A DNA stretch of 44,900 bases, taken from positions 1 through 44,900 of the forward strand of contig SLLL01000163.1 in assembly GCA_007134085.1 (NCBI GenBank), read 5' to 3'. The DNA is from Balneolaceae bacterium (lineage in GTDB: Bacteria; Bacteroidota; Rhodothermia; Balneolales; Balneolaceae). A model generated the notes under the pieces. It had not been told where the DNA came from and did not search any database. It was given only the letters and a program-made list of their open reading frames with translations. How positions within the stretch are numbered: the stretch's first letter is position 1; the number at the start of each line of letters is the position of its first letter. The translations under genes and the position numbers were made by a program. Positions 8,401-15,377 of the stretch are shown piece after piece.

Positions 8401-9301
8401 GGCCTATCTCTTCATTTTTGCGATGTTTATTATGGGATCTGTATTTCTCTCGAATCAACTTACCAAACCTTTAACCCTCATTCAGACGGGGCTCAGCAAA
8501 ATTTCCCGGGGTGATATGAAAACGAAAGTTGCCGTTACCAGCCGGGATGAAATCGGCTCACTTGCTAATGCCTACAATACCATGGTTCAACGGCTCGATC
8601 ATGCCCAAAAAGAACTTATGAAAGCCGAGCGCGAATCTGCCTGGAAAGAGATGGCACAGCAGGTTGCACACGAGATTAAAAATCCGCTTACTCCGATGAA
8701 GCTCAACTTGCAGCATCTACAACGGCAGCTTGAAGCCAAACCTGATAAAGCAGATGAACTACGCCCGCTCATTGAAAAAACAGCTGCAAATATTATTGAA
8801 CAAATTGAATCTCTCAACAAAATAGCATCCGACTTTTCGAAATTTGCCAAACCGATTGAAGAACCTAAAACGCCGGTCAATTTAAATGAGCTGCTAACCT
8901 CCATTTCACAGCTGTATGAACACGAAGTAAACGCTACGGTTGATTTACAAACCCAAAAAATGAATATAACAGTACTTGCTGTTGAAGATGAACTGCGCCG
9001 GGTTCTCATCAACCTAATAAAAAATGCGATTGAAGCTGCGGAAGCATCATCCGTTCAAATTAATATTATCCTGAAAAAGGTTCGTGAGCATGCCCTGATT
9101 CAAATTATAGATGATGGCGGCGGCATTGCTGAAGAAAACAGAGAGAAGATATTTTTACCAAAATTCTCAACCAAATCAAGTGGCACCGGCTTAGGCCTTG
9201 CTATTGCCAAAAAGATAGTTGAGGAACACGGGGGCGACATCTGGTTCGAATCTAAAGCAGGCCAAGGCACTTCCTTTTATATTCGGTTACCAATGGTTTA
9301 G
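5447..9301 (+). CDS. Very large NtrY-like membrane sensor histidine kinase
   Basis: A 1284-residue sensor kinase. A first TM (about 9-27) is followed by an extracytoplasmic region to about 235, a block of some eight hydrophobic segments (237-505), a second extracytoplasmic domain (about 510-775), two TMs (780-800, 821-841), a third sensor-like region (845-975) and a TM (979-1002). HAMP (about 1003-1055), HisKA with His1075 (QQVAHEIKNPLTP) and a GHKL ATPase domain complete it: NLIKNAIEAA N box, DDGGGI G1, GTGLGLAIAKKIVEEHGG G2. The kinase end resembles NtrY. The start is TTG 5447, because an in-frame stop lies just upstream and no ATG fits. No response regulator is adjacent, so its partner is unknown. 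Confidence 0.9.
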   Translation: MSTIHKYSLKIIASLVLLLAAGTFFVEYLSQKSATPPENFDNAIHSSLDDAVALFGQINKELEQTSSDIQQVIERAVQTEQNKLAIYNRISGSNLWGLNITRNGERWLWSGFDLQRNQIPEQQADGVSVSIINLNNVTILLHQKTFRSGTDIYTINSAKRLSQSTDLPFIQNVEYELTDEPQLRGNFPVVFNFWAPVPENAIYRNLAIAGNDSAGTVYTTLANADLYTSGQTTELSLWRLFLQLSLLIGVFMFMMIWAMKKGGVKNHLINFTLIILAWPAIFMSGIIDIWVQFILISAPNASEDLVGQLANYAANAFYLFLLFISINHLLSSSQKPHRNDRHLRTFAFAILFGAINVLLLLFFIISSKYLLVDTNLSLLDLELAPDIESFIFYLLSGVFLASVSGIIISVGYYLNKSEEDKPGFIAIISIFSFILIYFIADLLLPNQNLYIGWIFALSSILFLLHLFVIHYLHKHPDSLRDMSGFRKLIFSVLVITTSVYFIIWNCTLERTDRELLTHISEFTGEETQNTGEILFELLSEIESDLLLLTTSNVENQRQLVTSLFQRAVQNNIKSEWRNHSFHIRLFLPDNTEIATYSTTLETPAWAENIYNVDTMLRSYRGERLRQQTNQPVIWGRPTISGRYTALDRGWIPIYDYGTGSIILWVAGDVFKERLDYNKPMRAVLSAATSRDWSQSIYIAEFMGERLTRSSVQGIYRDQPQYNRLPARELQLAQQDSINFFNNITSDGNFREVLVRKENWHIIKASTPVQGFNHHLFSYFRLQIILVFFGLFCFSLLATAGFKSFSLFGQNRRFRDRLIDGLTLATILLLTVLIFATQYAVGAQNERNVERELVNTLTGVAESLQERNVFAENVQIAELLSEITTPLSVDLILYRGHRVEVSTTPQIFQQFLMPSSLPFPVYDFLFNRERIHYVSTSSIGTNELLIGYRYISGSDGRPIGAVAIPTFIQSPIYYEQLLETTSYLFVAYLFIFAMFIMGSVFLSNQLTKPLTLIQTGLSKISRGDMKTKVAVTSRDEIGSLANAYNTMVQRLDHAQKELMKAERESAWKEMAQQVAHEIKNPLTPMKLNLQHLQRQLEAKPDKADELRPLIEKTAANIIEQIESLNKIASDFSKFAKPIEEPKTPVNLNELLTSISQLYEHEVNATVDLQTQKMNITVLAVEDELRRVLINLIKNAIEAAEASSVQINIILKKVREHALIQIIDDGGGIAEENREKIFLPKFSTKSSGTGLGLAIAKKIVEEHGGDIWFESKAGQGTSFYIRLPMV

Positions 9302-9310
9302 TGGATGAAT

Positions 9311-9700
9311 TTATATCGCATGTGGATTAATCAATTTCAAGGATGAGATACTTTCAAAATCCGCAGTGTTTCTTGTAATCAAGTCTAATCCATACACATT
9401 AGCAGTTGCTGCGATAATCGCATCAGGAAGCTTTATTGACAACTTTTTCCTTAAAAAAATGCACTCTTCGGCAATCTCTTCTGTGATATAAAGCACAACC
9501 GAGTCAGTAAAAAAACCGGATAGTACCTTATAATCGTCCGGCGGTGAAACAAATCCTAAGACTTCAATTTTGGTGATTATCGAAACATGGGCAATACTAT
9601 CGATCACCTCGTTCATAAATTGCATACCTGTTTCCGGCATTCTATCGCCAAGGTAATCGATAACAGCGTTACTGTCTATCAGGTAATACTGTTCGGCCAT
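9311..9700 (-). CDS. PIN-domain ribonuclease toxin (VapC-type)
   Basis: A 129-residue PIN protein, the probable toxin of a type II pair; VapC proteins cleave tRNA or rRNA using divalent metal. The acidic residues expected for the active site are present: Asp9 (LIDSNAVIDYL), Glu46 (TKIEVLGF), Asp93 (LPDAIIAATA) and Asp114 (TRNTADF). It begins at ATG 9700, inside the last codons of the antitoxin gene (22-nt overlap), so translation is likely coupled. Its stop lies 9 nt past the kinase stop, in convergent orientation. Confidence 0.9.
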   Translation of the reverse strand: MAEQYYLIDSNAVIDYLGDRMPETGMQFMNEVIDSIAHVSIITKIEVLGFVSPPDDYKVLSGFFTDSVVLYITEEIAEECIFLRKKLSIKLPDAIIAATANVYGLDLITRNTADFESISSLKLINPHAI

Positions 9701-9894
9701 TCATCACGGCTTTTAGCTACATATACTTGCAAGCGCTCTGCGGCTTGGGAAGATATTTTACCTGCATATTTTTCAGATAGTTTACCTTTAGAAAAAGAGC
9801 GCCGATTCAAAATCTGGATGAGATTTTGCTTCTCCAATTCATCCAGAAGCTTATATGCTTTTTCGTGATTGATTTGAATAAATACTTTTTCCAT
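9679..9894 (-). CDS. Antitoxin of the VapBC-type pair
   Basis: A 71-residue protein directly upstream of and overlapping the PIN toxin, which fits the antitoxin of a type II operon. I do not recognise a classic AbrB or ribbon-helix-helix signature. The N-terminal half is helical (NHEKAYKLLDELEKQNLI) and the basic middle (NRRSFSKGKLSEKYAGK) could contact DNA or the toxin. The antitoxin role rests on position, size and overlap. Start ATG 9894. The DNA from 9895 to 10137, shared with the divergent MATE gene, would hold its autoregulated promoter, but no clear operator is seen. Confidence 0.75.
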   Translation of the reverse strand: MEKVFIQINHEKAYKLLDELEKQNLIQILNRRSFSKGKLSEKYAGKISSQAAERLQVYVAKSRDEWPNSIT

Positions 9895-10137
9895 AGGAGT
9901 TTATCTGTTTGCCAACTGTAATCAGTATAACGATTATCCGCAAAACTTAATACATAAGTATTCTATGCAATCATCTTGGATATTCTGCAAGAAAATTAAT
10001 CCTTAATCTTGCACTTTACTATTCCTTATCAATTTAATGATGAATCCTCAATTTTCTTTAAAAACTCTCTAATTAGATTTCAGATTAGCAGTTAATCCTG
10101 TCTTTCGCGTTGGATTTTTCGTACCATTTGCGGCCCC

Positions 10138-11496
10138 ATGAAAATCAAAGATCCTGCATATCGCACTGAGGTAAAAAAGGAAGCCTCCCTTTTGATGAAA
10201 ATAGGCCTTCCTGTAATTGCCGCTCAAATGCTTCAAATGAGCATGAGTTTTGTAGATACCGTTATGGCCGGGCGGCTCTCACCCGAAGACCTTGCGGCAG
10301 TAGCTGTAGGTTCAAGCATCCTTTTGCCGTTTGTTGTTCTCTGCCTTGGTTGTATGATGGCCGTTACACCCATAGTAGCACAGCATATTGGCGGGCGCGA
10401 TTTCAGTGTAATTGGAAAAAATGCCCGGCAGGTTCTGTGGCTTAGTCAAATTCTTGCACTTCCCAGCTTCTTTATTCTTCGCAACCTTGATGTTGCATTT
10501 CAGTTTATCGGCGTAACAGAAGAGATCATCCCCATTGCATCTGGTTACCTAAAGGCTATTTCATGGGGAATTTTTCCCGCTTATGCATACGGGGCCCTTC
10601 GTTATTTCAATGAGGGGCTAAGTGTAACCCGCCCGGCAATGTTTGTTGCACTCATTGGTACATTGGTAAATATTCCTGCAAACTACATTCTTATGTTTGG
10701 CAAACTGGGAATGCCGCAATTAGGTGCCATTGGTACTGGCTATGCATCATCCATTGTGTTTACCGTAATGTTTATCGGTATGCTCTGGTTTACCTATGGT
10801 TTTGAACCGTACAAGCGGTTTGAAATTTTTAAAGGTTTCCGGCATCCTGAGAAGAAATATCTTAAAGAGTTGCTCTCAATCGGTGTGCCAATTGGCATCA
10901 GCTCCACTATGGAAGTAACCATGTTTGCGGTGGTAAGCCTGTTGATGAGTACAATCAGTACCATAGTGGTTGCCGGCCACCAAGTAGCTATCAATTTTGC
11001 AGGCATGATGTTTATGATACCTTTTGGCCTTTCGGTAGCCATTTCTGCAAGGGTTGGAAATTCTGTTGGCAGAAAACGGCCTGAAGAAGCCCGTTTCCGG
11101 GGTTATGTTGGAGTAGTGGTATCCTGCTGTATTATGGCATGTACTGCTCTGTTTATTCTGATCTTCCCAAATGCTATCGTGTCAATTTATACCGATGATA
11201 CTGCCGTAACCGAAATTGCTGTTCAGCTGCTGTTTATGGCAGCAATTTTCCAACTGTCCGACGGACTGCAGGTGAGCGGTTTTGGCGCCCTTCGAGGGCT
11301 AAAGGACACCAAAATACCCATGTATGTGAATCTTGTGGCATACTGGTTACTTGGCATTCCAATAGCGTACTATCTTGGATTTATAGCCGGATTTGGAGCA
11401 CCCGGCCTTTGGGGAGGGTTGATTGCCGGATTAACGGTTGCCGGAGTTTTACACAACCTGCGCTTCTATATGCGAACCAAAGAGATGGGAGCTTAA
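10138..11496 (+). CDS. MATE family multidrug/sodium or proton antiporter
   Basis: A 452-residue NorM-type MATE exporter with about twelve hydrophobic segments. Family landmarks are the first-helix block GLPVIAAQMLQMSMSFVDTV with MAGRLSPEDLAAVAVG, the mid-protein GIPIGISSTMEVTMF-like stretch (here GVPIGISSTMEV), and the C-terminal half repeat with GFGALRGLKDTKIPM. MATE proteins export cationic drugs or other small molecules using Na+ or H+ gradients. The ATG at 10138 gives the normal length. The gene overlaps the outer-membrane protein gene tail to tail by 4 nt. The downstream polyketide operon raises the possibility that it exports that product, but nothing proves it. Confidence 0.93.
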   Translation: MKIKDPAYRTEVKKEASLLMKIGLPVIAAQMLQMSMSFVDTVMAGRLSPEDLAAVAVGSSILLPFVVLCLGCMMAVTPIVAQHIGGRDFSVIGKNARQVLWLSQILALPSFFILRNLDVAFQFIGVTEEIIPIASGYLKAISWGIFPAYAYGALRYFNEGLSVTRPAMFVALIGTLVNIPANYILMFGKLGMPQLGAIGTGYASSIVFTVMFIGMLWFTYGFEPYKRFEIFKGFRHPEKKYLKELLSIGVPIGISSTMEVTMFAVVSLLMSTISTIVVAGHQVAINFAGMMFMIPFGLSVAISARVGNSVGRKRPEEARFRGYVGVVVSCCIMACTALFILIFPNAIVSIYTDDTAVTEIAVQLLFMAAIFQLSDGLQVSGFGALRGLKDTKIPMYVNLVAYWLLGIPIAYYLGFIAGFGAPGLWGGLIAGLTVAGVLHNLRFYMRTKEMGA

Positions 11497-12176
11497 AACC
11501 GTACCATTGGCACCGCTGGTGAGCTCGAAAATTGCAAACCTACAGAAACGATCGGAATCCCGGTAAATCGAACTTCATCAAGAGCAGGAAACCAAAGCAC
11601 TCTTCCACCTCCAAGAACATAGAGCGAAGTTTGGATAGAGAAGTTGTACTGGGCACCAATCAATGCTTTTGTATGCAAGCCAATGAAATATTCCGTGTCG
11701 CGATTATCAAATATCCCCCTGCCTGCCATTCCAATACCAGGCCCAATCCTGATATAAAGATCGGTTTTACTCTCCTCTATGAACTGTTCTCGGCCGCTGA
11801 GAAAGAAATCCCTTCCAACAGACAAACCACTAATCCACGCAGCCGACGATGGTGAGTTTAAATCCCGGTAGTTGGTTACTCCAAAAAAGAGATCTACAAA
11901 CGCGATACTTCCCGGCCTGAAAAATGTACCCTCAATACCAATATGCCTGCGGCCTACATACAATCCGCTTTGCACTCTGAATACATCGCTGTACGGCTCA
12001 TAATAAATGGAAGGATCGGCTACCGGCCCCGTTACTACCCTGCCATCCGGTTTTTCGTTTGTTTCAAAGGTATCCGTCGATGTAGTTTTTATCCTCACTA
12101 AATCTGTTTGTGCCGAAATATGATTAGGAATCACAAACAGCAATGCCAAAAATAAAAGCACACTGGGTTTCATCAT
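11493..12176 (-). CDS. Outer-membrane beta-barrel protein, unknown function
   Basis: A 227-residue protein with a signal peptide (MMKPSVLLFLALLFVIPNHI, cleavage near SAQ, about residue 22). The mature region alternates amphipathic beta strands rich in Gly, Tyr and Phe (YVGRRHIGIEGTFF, VDLFFGVTNY, YFIGLHTKALIGAQYNF) and ends in phenylalanine (PMVRF), as many BAM substrates do. It resembles small porin-like barrels of Bacteroidota; I cannot assign a family. Two adjacent ATG codons (12176 and 12173) are both possible starts. It faces the MATE gene, sharing stop-codon bases with it. Confidence 0.75.
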   Translation of the reverse strand: MMKPSVLLFLALLFVIPNHISAQTDLVRIKTTSTDTFETNEKPDGRVVTGPVADPSIYYEPYSDVFRVQSGLYVGRRHIGIEGTFFRPGSIAFVDLFFGVTNYRDLNSPSSAAWISGLSVGRDFFLSGREQFIEESKTDLYIRIGPGIGMAGRGIFDNRDTEYFIGLHTKALIGAQYNFSIQTSLYVLGGGRVLWFPALDEVRFTGIPIVSVGLQFSSSPAVPMVRF

Positions 12177-12357
12177 ACCTTATCAACTTTGAATACTTCT
12201 TTCTTTATAATTAGTGAGTATGTAAAGAACATGCAACTTATTCGTATTTCATGCATTGAAAAAACGCAAAACTGCCTACTTCCGAACGTATTTTAACAGT
12301 TTAAATGTTATATCATACAACTCAAATTCATTGCATCAATCTGCCAGGTACAATATC

Positions 12358-13443
12358 ATGCCCACATTTATCCATAGAATAGAAACTGCAACACCACAAT
12401 ATTCCTATCGTCAGGATGAGATTCGGGACAGGATGAAAGAGATTGTACCGGGCGATGAAAGGGATAGACGGATTATTCACCATCTGTATGGTAGGTCAGG
12501 CATTGAAACCCGTTACTCCGTAGTTGATGATTTCAGGACAGATGGTTCACACTCTCTTTTTTTTAATGGGCAAGGCGCTACACCTGGCACAAAAAACCGT
12601 AATGAAACCTACATCAATGAGGGCAGAAAGCTCTTTGTAGATGTAGCCAAAAAATTAATTCAAAACAGTACCTTTGCACCGGACGATATCACCCACTTAA
12701 TAACCGTTTCATGCACAGGTTTCTATGCCCCCGGGCCTGATTTTGACATTATACGTGCAACTGGAATTCCTGCCAGCGTTGAAAGATATCACCTTGGTTT
12801 TATGGGATGTTACGCATCCATTCCGGCACTAAAAATGGCACATCAAATTTGCAAAGCTAATAGTGATGCAAACGTTATGATTGTATCCGTTGAACTTTGC
12901 ACCATCCATTTTCAAGCAAACAATCAGATGGATAACCTTCTTTCTTCTTCCGTTTTTGCTGATGGAGGTGCAGGTGCCATAATCACTAACAAACCACCAG
13001 AAAAAACCGGATACCGGATAGATGGTTTTGCATCAGCCATTACAGAGAACGGAGCAGAAGATATGGCGTGGTCCATTGGCGATCAGGGATTTAATATGAC
13101 ATTATCAAACTACATACCGGACATTCTCGGAGACGGGCTCGAAGATTTTCTAAAACCAGTATTTGAGCAATTTGCAATTGCCCCGGATGATATTTCTGAG
13201 TGGGGCGTACACCCCGGCGGGCGGGCTATTCTGGATAAAGTTGAGCAAACCATGAAGCTCCCCAAAACTATGTTAAGTATGTCGAGAGCTGTTTTATCAG
13301 ATTATGGCAATATGAGCAGCGCAACTATTCTTTTTGTATTGAAGGGGTTGCTGAATCAAAAATCAGAGTTTCAAGGCAAAACTCTTGCAATGGCATTTGG
13401 GCCTGGCCTTACAATCGAATCGGCATTGCTGGAAAAAACCTGA
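12358..13443 (+). CDS. Type III polyketide synthase (chalcone/stilbene synthase family)
   Basis: A 361-residue thiolase-fold enzyme. The triad is visible: Cys119 (VSCTGFYAPG), His285 (WGVHPGGRAIL) and Asn318 (DYGNMSSATI). The C-terminal AFGPGLTIE matches the GFGPGL signature of chalcone synthases. Such enzymes extend an acyl-CoA or fatty-acyl starter with malonyl-CoA and cyclise the chain to resorcinols, pyrones or phloroglucinols. His-Asn spacing is 33 as in plant CHS, while the Cys-His distance (166) is longer than I recall for CHS, suggesting an insertion. I chose ATG 12358; an upstream TTG would add 34 poorly conserved residues. The next gene begins 6 nt after the stop, forming an operon with the methyltransferase and monooxygenase. 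Confidence 0.93.
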   Translation: MPTFIHRIETATPQYSYRQDEIRDRMKEIVPGDERDRRIIHHLYGRSGIETRYSVVDDFRTDGSHSLFFNGQGATPGTKNRNETYINEGRKLFVDVAKKLIQNSTFAPDDITHLITVSCTGFYAPGPDFDIIRATGIPASVERYHLGFMGCYASIPALKMAHQICKANSDANVMIVSVELCTIHFQANNQMDNLLSSSVFADGGAGAIITNKPPEKTGYRIDGFASAITENGAEDMAWSIGDQGFNMTLSNYIPDILGDGLEDFLKPVFEQFAIAPDDISEWGVHPGGRAILDKVEQTMKLPKTMLSMSRAVLSDYGNMSSATILFVLKGLLNQKSEFQGKTLAMAFGPGLTIESALLEKT

Positions 13444-13449
13444 GCTATT

Positions 13450-14157
13450 ATGCCTTTTTTCCTAAAACATCGTAATGAAGCCCTTGTGGAGTGGATGGAT
13501 CGTGAGGATTGCGATGAGGAACTGCTGAACAACACCTACAGCCAGTTTACTACAATCAACAAATTGCTCTCCGGGTGGGCAAAGATTTATCGGGAGATGA
13601 TTCACCCCATTCTCAAACAAAACCCCGGCGAAACTACCTATATATTAGATATTGGGTGCGGAGGTGGTGACATCATCAGGCTGCTTGATGGATTGATTAA
13701 AAAAGACGGATTTGAAGCAAAACTGACCGGAATTGATACAGATGAACGATCCATACGTTTTCTTCAAAACAGAGATCATCCTGAAAATATTACGTTTAGA
13801 AATATAACCTCCGGTGAGCTTGCGGAAGAAAGAACAGAGTTTGATATCGTCATCTCAAATCATCTGATACATCATCTATCCGAGAATAATTTGCGATCTG
13901 TATGCCATGATGCAGAAACGCTTGCTAAAAGTCTTACGATTTTCAGTGATATTGAACGCAGTGACATAGGCTACGCTTCTTTCGGTTTGATAGCTCCGTT
14001 GCTATTTCGCAGCAGCTACATTGTTGCAGACGGTTTGATTTCCATCAAAAAGAGTTATCGAAAAAAAGAGCTTCAGCAAATTTTGCCATCCGGATGGGTG
14101 GTAACAAGAAAGTTTCCATTCAGGCTCCTGGCAACATATCAACCGGAGAGCTTATGA
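13450..14157 (+). CDS. Class I SAM-dependent methyltransferase in the polyketide operon
   Basis: A 235-residue Rossmann-fold methyltransferase. Motif I is YILDIGCGGGDI (about 64-75), the acidic ribose-binding end of beta 2 is at GIDTDE (94-99), and IVISNHLIHHL follows as motif IV-like. The N-terminal helical region (EEDCDEELLN-like, about 18-45) probably forms the substrate lid. Between a type III polyketide synthase and a flavin monooxygenase, the likely substrate is the polyketide phenol (O- or C-methylation); this is inference. The stop overlaps the next start as ATGA. Confidence 0.88.
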   Translation: MPFFLKHRNEALVEWMDREDCDEELLNNTYSQFTTINKLLSGWAKIYREMIHPILKQNPGETTYILDIGCGGGDIIRLLDGLIKKDGFEAKLTGIDTDERSIRFLQNRDHPENITFRNITSGELAEERTEFDIVISNHLIHHLSENNLRSVCHDAETLAKSLTIFSDIERSDIGYASFGLIAPLLFRSSYIVADGLISIKKSYRKKELQQILPSGWVVTRKFPFRLLATYQPESL

Positions 14158-15314
14158 TTCCACAAAAGACTGATGTGGCAATTATTGGGGGTGGGCCGGT
14201 TGGCCTTTATCTGGCAGGCCGCCTGTTGCAGAGTGGAATTTCTTGCGTGGTGCTTGAGAAAAAGAGCACGATCGATATCCACTCAAAGTCCCTCGGCATT
14301 CACCCGGTATCGCTGGAGCTTTTTGATGAAGCCGGGATAACGCCCTCTTTTTTAGAAGAGGGGCTTAAAATTGAACGTGGCATTGCATTCTGGAACCGCG
14401 AAAAAATCGGAGAAATATCATTCAAAGTATGCCCGGAACCACATCAATATATTCTTGCCATTCCGCAGTGGAAGACGGAGCAGATTCTTGAAGACTGGGT
14501 AACCACACATAACAAATCAGCCCTTTTCCGGGAAGCAGAAGTGCAATCCATTCGCCAGACGGATTCAGAAGTGATCATAAACGGAATATTTCAGGGAGAA
14601 CCGTTCGAGCTCACTACAAAATTTGCAGTTGGTTGCGATGGAAAAAACAGTTTTGTTAGACAATCATTTAACATCCCGTTCGATGGCGGCCCCTACCCCG
14701 ATTACTACATCATGGGAGATTTTGACGATAATACCGAATTTGGCAAAGATGCCGCTGTATATCTTCATAAAGATGGATTGGTAGAATCATTCCCTTTGCC
14801 AAACGGACACCGGCGCTGGGTGGTAAAAACCGATAAACTGTTCAATTCCCCAATCCTCGATCTGCTTCATGTTTATGTAAAAAACCGCATCAAACATCGT
14901 TTGTATGAACAGAATAATTACATGACCAGCAGTTTTGGAGTGCAGCAATTTCTTGCCCGCTCACTGCATAGCAAACGAATTCTGCTTGCAGGCGATGCTG
15001 CTCATGTAGTTAGCCCAATCGGTGGGCAGGGAATGAACCTTGGTTGGGTTGGAGCTGAACGCTGTTGTGAAGCTATCATATCAACACTGGATGATCTATC
15101 ATCACAAGAAAGATCATTTGCAGCCTACACAAAGCAACATAGAAAAGTTGCAAAAAAAACAGCCCGCCGTGCTGAAATGAACATGAATCTTGGCCGAAAA
15201 CAAACCTCCGGTTCACATTACAAATTTGCTGTATCTCTGATGCTAAAACCACCTCTTGCCCGGTTAATGGCAAATCTCTTCACCATGAGAGGCCTGGATA
15301 AATGGCCGGTTTGA
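14154..15314 (+). CDS. FAD-dependent aromatic monooxygenase (PHBH/UbiH type)
   Basis: A 386-residue class A flavoprotein monooxygenase. It has the FAD-binding GGGPVG (12-17) with Glu35 ending the second strand (VVLEK), the VGCDGKNS (DG) motif at about 159-166, and LAGDAAHVVSPIGGQG near 278-293. These enzymes hydroxylate phenolic rings with NAD(P)H and O2. I chose ATG 14154 because GGAGAG lies just upstream and the codon overlaps the methyltransferase stop (ATGA); an earlier ATG at 14094 would overlap by 64 nt. With the two upstream genes it could turn an alkylresorcinol-type product into a methoxy-hydroquinone or quinone. Confidence 0.92.
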   Translation: MIPQKTDVAIIGGGPVGLYLAGRLLQSGISCVVLEKKSTIDIHSKSLGIHPVSLELFDEAGITPSFLEEGLKIERGIAFWNREKIGEISFKVCPEPHQYILAIPQWKTEQILEDWVTTHNKSALFREAEVQSIRQTDSEVIINGIFQGEPFELTTKFAVGCDGKNSFVRQSFNIPFDGGPYPDYYIMGDFDDNTEFGKDAAVYLHKDGLVESFPLPNGHRRWVVKTDKLFNSPILDLLHVYVKNRIKHRLYEQNNYMTSSFGVQQFLARSLHSKRILLAGDAAHVVSPIGGQGMNLGWVGAERCCEAIISTLDDLSSQERSFAAYTKQHRKVAKKTARRAEMNMNLGRKQTSGSHYKFAVSLMLKPPLARLMANLFTMRGLDKWPV

Positions 15315-15321
15315 AAGCAAT

Positions 15322-15349
15322 AAAAAAGCCCGGCTAAAAAACCGGGCTT
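15322..15349 (-). terminator. Bidirectional intrinsic terminator between monooxygenase and aconitase
   Basis: Stem AAGCCCGG (15326-15333) and CCGGGCTT (15342-15349) with an 8-nt loop. On the minus strand the hairpin is followed by a T run (complement of 15322-15327), so it is a strong terminator for aconitase. On the plus strand the trailing T run is short, so termination of the polyketide operon would be weaker. Confidence 0.85.
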
Positions 15350-15377
15350 AATCGTAATCTCGCAAAGCTATCTGAAA

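Noticed and set aside
12256-12357. 34-residue extension of the type III polyketide synthase from TTG 12256
   Set aside because: The added residues have no family similarity, whereas MPTFIHRIETATPQ from ATG 12358 is a typical start for the fold.
14094-14153. Longer N-terminus for the FAD monooxygenase starting at ATG 14094
   Set aside because: It would overlap the methyltransferase by 64 nt and place 20 extra residues before the FAD-binding strand; ATG 14154 has GGAGAG upstream and an ATGA overlap.
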